DNA of 64,000 nt, from the NCBI RefSeq assembly GCF_900141745.1, contig NZ_FSRM01000001.1, positions 496,001 to 560,000 on the forward strand. The letters run 5' to 3'. The stretch comes from Paraburkholderia phenazinium. GTDB lineage: Bacteria; Pseudomonadota; Gammaproteobacteria; Burkholderiales; Burkholderiaceae. Of this stretch, positions 61,069 to 64,000 are shown piece after piece (position 1 is the first letter of the stretch; every line of letters begins with the position of its first letter). The notes beneath the pieces are model-generated. The model was given only the letters and a program-made list of their open reading frames with translations. It did no database searches and was not told where the DNA came from. The translations under genes were made by a program, and so were the position numbers.

Positions 61069-61776
61069 TCAGAAGCCAAGGCTCGCCAGCAGATCGTCGA
61101 CTTCGCCTTGATCCTGCATCACGTCGGCCTTGCCTTCCGGGTTGATCTGCGGCCCGTTCAGCAGGTTCTCCGGGCTGCCGGTCGACGAGGGTTCGGCCGC
61201 CAGCGCCGCTGCCGTTGCTGCGAACTGCTCGCGCCGTTCAAGCGCGATGTTCTCGATCAGCACGCCGAGCAGTTGCTGCTCGATCAGATACACGACCTCG
61301 GTGATCTTCTTGATGACCTGGCCGGTCAGATCCTGGAAGTCCTGCGCCAGCATGATCTCGAGCAGCTGCTGGTTGGTGGCCGTCGTCACCTCGGGCACGC
61401 CACGCAGAAAGGTCCGCGTGTCGTTCATCAACGCGCGCACTTCCTCGCGTTCGATCGGCGCCGCATACCATTGCTCCCAACGCGCGTCGAGCACCGCTGC
61501 GTCCTGCTGCAACTGCTCCTGCAACGGCTTGGCGACCTCGATCGAGCTCAGCACCTTTTCGGCTGCCTGCTCGGTCATGTTGGCAATGTACTTCAGACGG
61601 TCGCGCGCGTCGGGCACCGCTTCGGCGGCGCGCTCGACGTGCTTGTCGATGCCGAGCTCGCGCATCGAGTCGCGCAGTGTGCGCGTCAGTTGCCCGATGC
61701 GGGCAAGGATGCGATCGCTTGCAAGGTCGCCGCCGTCTTGCGCTTCGACGGCTGCCGCGTTGGTCGGCTGGTTCAC
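61069..61776 (-). CDS. cheZ: CheY-P phosphatase CheZ
   Basis: Removes phosphate from CheY and so ends the tumble signal; 235 aa, a long helical hairpin dimer. The active-site helix reads LAQDFQDLTGQVIKKITEVV, containing the Gln and Asp used by E. coli CheZ, and the C-terminal CheY-binding peptide is QGEVDDLLASLGF. One base separates it from cheY, so the two are strictly co-expressed. Confidence 0.96.
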   Translation of the reverse strand: MNQPTNAAAVEAQDGGDLASDRILARIGQLTRTLRDSMRELGIDKHVERAAEAVPDARDRLKYIANMTEQAAEKVLSSIEVAKPLQEQLQQDAAVLDARWEQWYAAPIEREEVRALMNDTRTFLRGVPEVTTATNQQLLEIMLAQDFQDLTGQVIKKITEVVYLIEQQLLGVLIENIALERREQFAATAAALAAEPSSTGSPENLLNGPQINPEGKADVMQDQGEVDDLLASLGF

Positions 61777-61777
61777 G

Positions 61778-62173
61778 TCAGCTCCCGGCTTTCGCCATCT
61801 TCTCGAGAATCTTGTTGAGCTTCTCGTCGAGGGTTACCGCTGTGAACGGCTTGACCACATAACCGCTCGCGCCGGCCTGCGCCGCCGCGATGATGTTTTC
61901 CTTCTTCGACTCGGCCGTCACCATCAGCACCGGCAAATGCGTGAGGCTGGCATCCGCGCGGATCTCCTTGAGCATGGCCAGACCGTCGAGGTTCGGCATG
62001 TTCCAGTCGGAGATCACGAAGTCGTACTTGCCGCTACGCAGACGCGCGAGACCCGCCTGGCCATCTTCCGCCTCGTCGACGTTCGAATAGCCCAGCTCCT
62101 TCAACAGATTGCGGACGATCCGGCGCATCGTCGGAAAGTCATCTACGACCAGAATCTTCATTCCCTTATCCAT
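61778..62173 (-). CDS. cheY: Chemotaxis response regulator CheY
   Basis: Single receiver domain, 131 aa, that when phosphorylated binds FliM and reverses the motor. Acid pocket DD at [20 protein letters not shown], phosphorylated Asp in [13 protein letters not shown], Thr at MVTAES and the switch Lys in [28 protein letters not shown] precedes the ATG; an ATG four codons in is possible. The 113-bp gap to cheB shows no firm promoter. Confidence 0.97.
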   Translation of the reverse strand: MDKGMKILVVDDFPTMRRIVRNLLKELGYSNVDEAEDGQAGLARLRSGKYDFVISDWNMPNLDGLAMLKEIRADASLTHLPVLMVTAESKKENIIAAAQAGASGYVVKPFTAVTLDEKLNKILEKMAKAGS

Positions 62174-62286
62174 TTCAATTCCCTTTCCCTAAACCCAGAT
62201 GGTGCAGCGAGTGTGTCGACTGGAGTCCGCGTTTCAGCGCTGACTCAGGTCCCATGCAAGACGCCTGCGTTCTGACCCGGCGCGCA

Positions 62287-63396
62287 TCATACCCGCTGGA
62301 CGCGTTCACCCATTGACGAAAGACGCGCCATGACGCGCCGGCTCATCTCGGGCAGCGAGGTGATTTCGTCGGCAGCGCCGAGTGCGATCGCCTCGCGCGG
62401 CATGCCGAACACAATGCAACTCGCTTCGTCCTGCGCAAGCGTATACGCGCCTGCTTTTTTCATCTCCAGCAGTCCAGCCGCACCGTCGCGGCCCATTCCC
62501 GTGAGAATCACGCCCACCGCATTCTTGCCGGCGTGCTGCGCAGCGGAGCGGAACAACACGTCGACAGACGGACGGTGCCGATTTACCGGCGGGTCGTCGG
62601 AGAGGTGTGCAATATAGTTCGCGCCGCTACGTGCTAGCAACAGGTGAGCGTGACCGGGGGCAATATACGCGTGTCCCGGCAGCACACGTTCGCCGTGCTC
62701 TGCCTCTTTAACGGTAATTCTGCACAAGCCATTAAGGCGTTGAGCAAAAGATTTTGTAAACCCTGGCGGCATATGCTGTGCGATCAGCACCGCGGGGGCG
62801 TCTGGCGGCAGCGGCACGAGCACTTCGCGGATCGCTTCGGTGCCACCCGTCGAGGCGCCGACGATGATCAGCTTTTCCGTACTCAGCAGCGGGTTGTTGA
62901 AGTTCGGCGCCGGCGTCGCAGCCTGGGCACCCGCCGCGTGGCCGGCCGCCGTGCCGGCGTGATGCACCGGAGCGGCCTGGCGCACGCGGGCGCGCGCAGC
63001 GGCTCGGACCTTGTCGGCGAGCTTCTCCGAGTAGTCGAGCATGCCGTCGCGGATCCCGACCTTCGGCTTGGTCACGAAATCGACCGCGCCCAGTTCCAGC
63101 GCGCGCAGCGTGATTTCGTTGCCGCGCTCGGTCAGCGACGACACCATCACCACTGGCATCGGCCGCAGACGCATCAGCTTCTCGAGGAAGTCGAGACCGT
63201 CCATGCGCGGCATTTCAACGTCGAGCGTCAACACGTCCGGGTTGTGCTGCTTGATGAGTTCGCGCGCGACCAGCGGGTCGGGCGCGGTTGCGACGACGGT
63301 CATGTCCGGCTGGCCATTGATGATTTCGGTCATCAGGCTACGGATCAGCGCCGAATCGTCGACGCACAATACCTTGATCTTTTGCACAGCTCTCAC
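62287..63396 (-). CDS. cheB: Chemoreceptor methylesterase/deamidase CheB
   Basis: Adaptation enzyme that removes methyl groups from receptor glutamates, 369 aa. N-terminal receiver ([40 protein letters not shown]), Ala/His-rich linker (about residues 130-170), then the catalytic domain with the Ser-His-Asp triad in [34 protein letters not shown] and [13 protein letters not shown]. The start is a GTG at 63396 overlapping the cheD stop (GTGA), behind GAGGAGG; a GTG at 63387 is the alternative. Confidence 0.95.
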   Translation of the reverse strand: MRAVQKIKVLCVDDSALIRSLMTEIINGQPDMTVVATAPDPLVARELIKQHNPDVLTLDVEMPRMDGLDFLEKLMRLRPMPVVMVSSLTERGNEITLRALELGAVDFVTKPKVGIRDGMLDYSEKLADKVRAAARARVRQAAPVHHAGTAAGHAAGAQAATPAPNFNNPLLSTEKLIIVGASTGGTEAIREVLVPLPPDAPAVLIAQHMPPGFTKSFAQRLNGLCRITVKEAEHGERVLPGHAYIAPGHAHLLLARSGANYIAHLSDDPPVNRHRPSVDVLFRSAAQHAGKNAVGVILTGMGRDGAAGLLEMKKAGAYTLAQDEASCIVFGMPREAIALGAADEITSLPEMSRRVMARLSSMGERVQRV

Positions 63397-64000
63397 GCCT
63401 CCTCGGCAGTTCTGGCGTTGTTTGAATTATTCGGACGCGGGCTCGCGCCAAATAGCTCGATGCGCGGCTTCGCAGCCGGGGCGCCCGTCCCTGAACCAGC
63501 AGCGGCCCTTGCACCAAACAGTTCGATCTTTGGCCGGCCGCCAGCCGGCGCGGCAAACAGTTCGACGCGTTCGCGGGCCTTTGCGAGACGCTCGGCGCGC
63601 TGCTCGGAGGTCTGCCGGGCAAGCGCCTGTTCGCGCTCGGCCACCCCGGCTTCCTGCTGCAGGCGCAGTTTTTTCACCATCACCTGGCCGGTGCGCGGCA
63701 TGAAGGCGACCTTGCGCGGATGGCCGCCTTGCAGATCCTCGGCGGTGATGCGGATTTTTTCGAGCGCCAGATAACGGCGCACGAATTCCGAATTGCGATC
63801 GCCGATGTTCATCGTCGTCATGCCGGCCAGCACCGCGGCGCCGCCGAATACCTTGGCTTCGAAACGTTCGCGCCGGCCGCCCGCCTTGATGAGCTCGTTG
63901 ATGAGCACTTCCATCGCATAGGCGCCGTAACGCATCGAATCCGAGGCGGCCTGGCCGACGTCAGCGCCGTCGTCCGGCAGCATGAAGTGATTCATGCCGC
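63393..64000 (-). CDS. cheD: Chemoreceptor glutamine deamidase CheD, partial
   Basis: Deamidates receptor glutamines before methylation. The N-terminus is beyond the right edge; what is visible begins just before MNHFMLPDD, the usual end of the catalytic Cys/His core, and continues [50 protein letters not shown]. The family normally ends near KKLRLQQE; here about 85 more residues follow: an Arg/Glu/Ala helix and then three copies of a short motif ([21 protein letters not shown]). Stop overlaps the cheB GTG. Extension function unknown. Confidence 0.93.
   Translation of the reverse strand, partial: GMNHFMLPDDGADVGQAASDSMRYGAYAMEVLINELIKAGGRRERFEAKVFGGAAVLAGMTTMNIGDRNSEFVRRYLALEKIRITAEDLQGGHPRKVAFMPRTGQVMVKKLRLQQEAGVAEREQALARQTSEQRAERLAKARERVELFAAPAGGRPKIELFGARAAAGSGTGAPAAKPRIELFGASPRPNNSNNARTAEEA

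Noticed and set aside
1..64000. tRNA, rRNA, CRISPR array, prophage or complete insertion sequence
   Set aside because: Looked for cloverleaf ends, regularly spaced short repeats, integrase/transposase motifs and phage structural genes; none recognised.

Overview
This window comes from a high-GC beta-proteobacterium of the Burkholderia/Paraburkholderia type. The evidence is the gene order of the flagellar and chemotaxis clusters, an SAH riboswitch in front of ahcY (a Burkholderiales trait), a DUF2844/DUF3443 gene pair, and the general protein character. Everything is chromosomal core or near-core. I see no rRNA, tRNA, CRISPR array, phage or intact insertion sequence.

Left part (1-18.7 kb): a peptide ABC importer read leftwards (two paralogous binding proteins, then dppB, dppC and a cut-off dppD). 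Next comes a leftward methyl-cycle operon, ahcY - small membrane protein - metF, behind an SAH riboswitch. A glycosyltransferase, a LysR regulator and an OmpA/DUF937 envelope protein follow. Last is a small catabolic-looking group: a GMC oxidoreductase, an AidB-type acyl-CoA dehydrogenase and a coniferyl-aldehyde-type dehydrogenase.

First flagellar block (18.7-35.1 kb): leftward fliS-fliT-fliK-like-fhlB and fliE, diverging from a rightward fliFGHIJK - fliLMNOPQR run. The run is interrupted between fliK and fliL by a roughly 650 bp inverted-repeat element and closed by a strong terminator. It supplies the MS-ring, C-ring, export ATPase and export gate.

Between the blocks (35.1-36.2 kb) lies a small, more A/T-rich islet: an hcp (type VI secretion tube) gene cut after about 70 codons, followed by two tandem paralogous two-helix membrane proteins. 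Each of these overlaps the last codons of what looks like a deleted upstream gene. I read it as the wreck of an Hcp-effector-immunity module.

Second flagellar block (36.2-64 kb): leftward flgBCDEFGHIJ, ycgR and flgKL; rightward flgA and flgMN; leftward cheD-cheB-cheY-cheZ, a DUF2844/DUF3443 pair, flhB-flhA-flhF-flhG-fliA. Four sigma-28-like promoters stand before late or checkpoint genes (fliS, flgK, ycgR, flgM), which fits FliA/FlgM control. Points of most interest are the DUF3443 lipoprotein, which carries the hallmarks of a two-lobed pepsin-like aspartic protease; an FlhG whose P-loop lysines are both gone; the Hcp islet; a CheD with a thrice-repeated tail motif; and the inverted-repeat element inside the fli operon.
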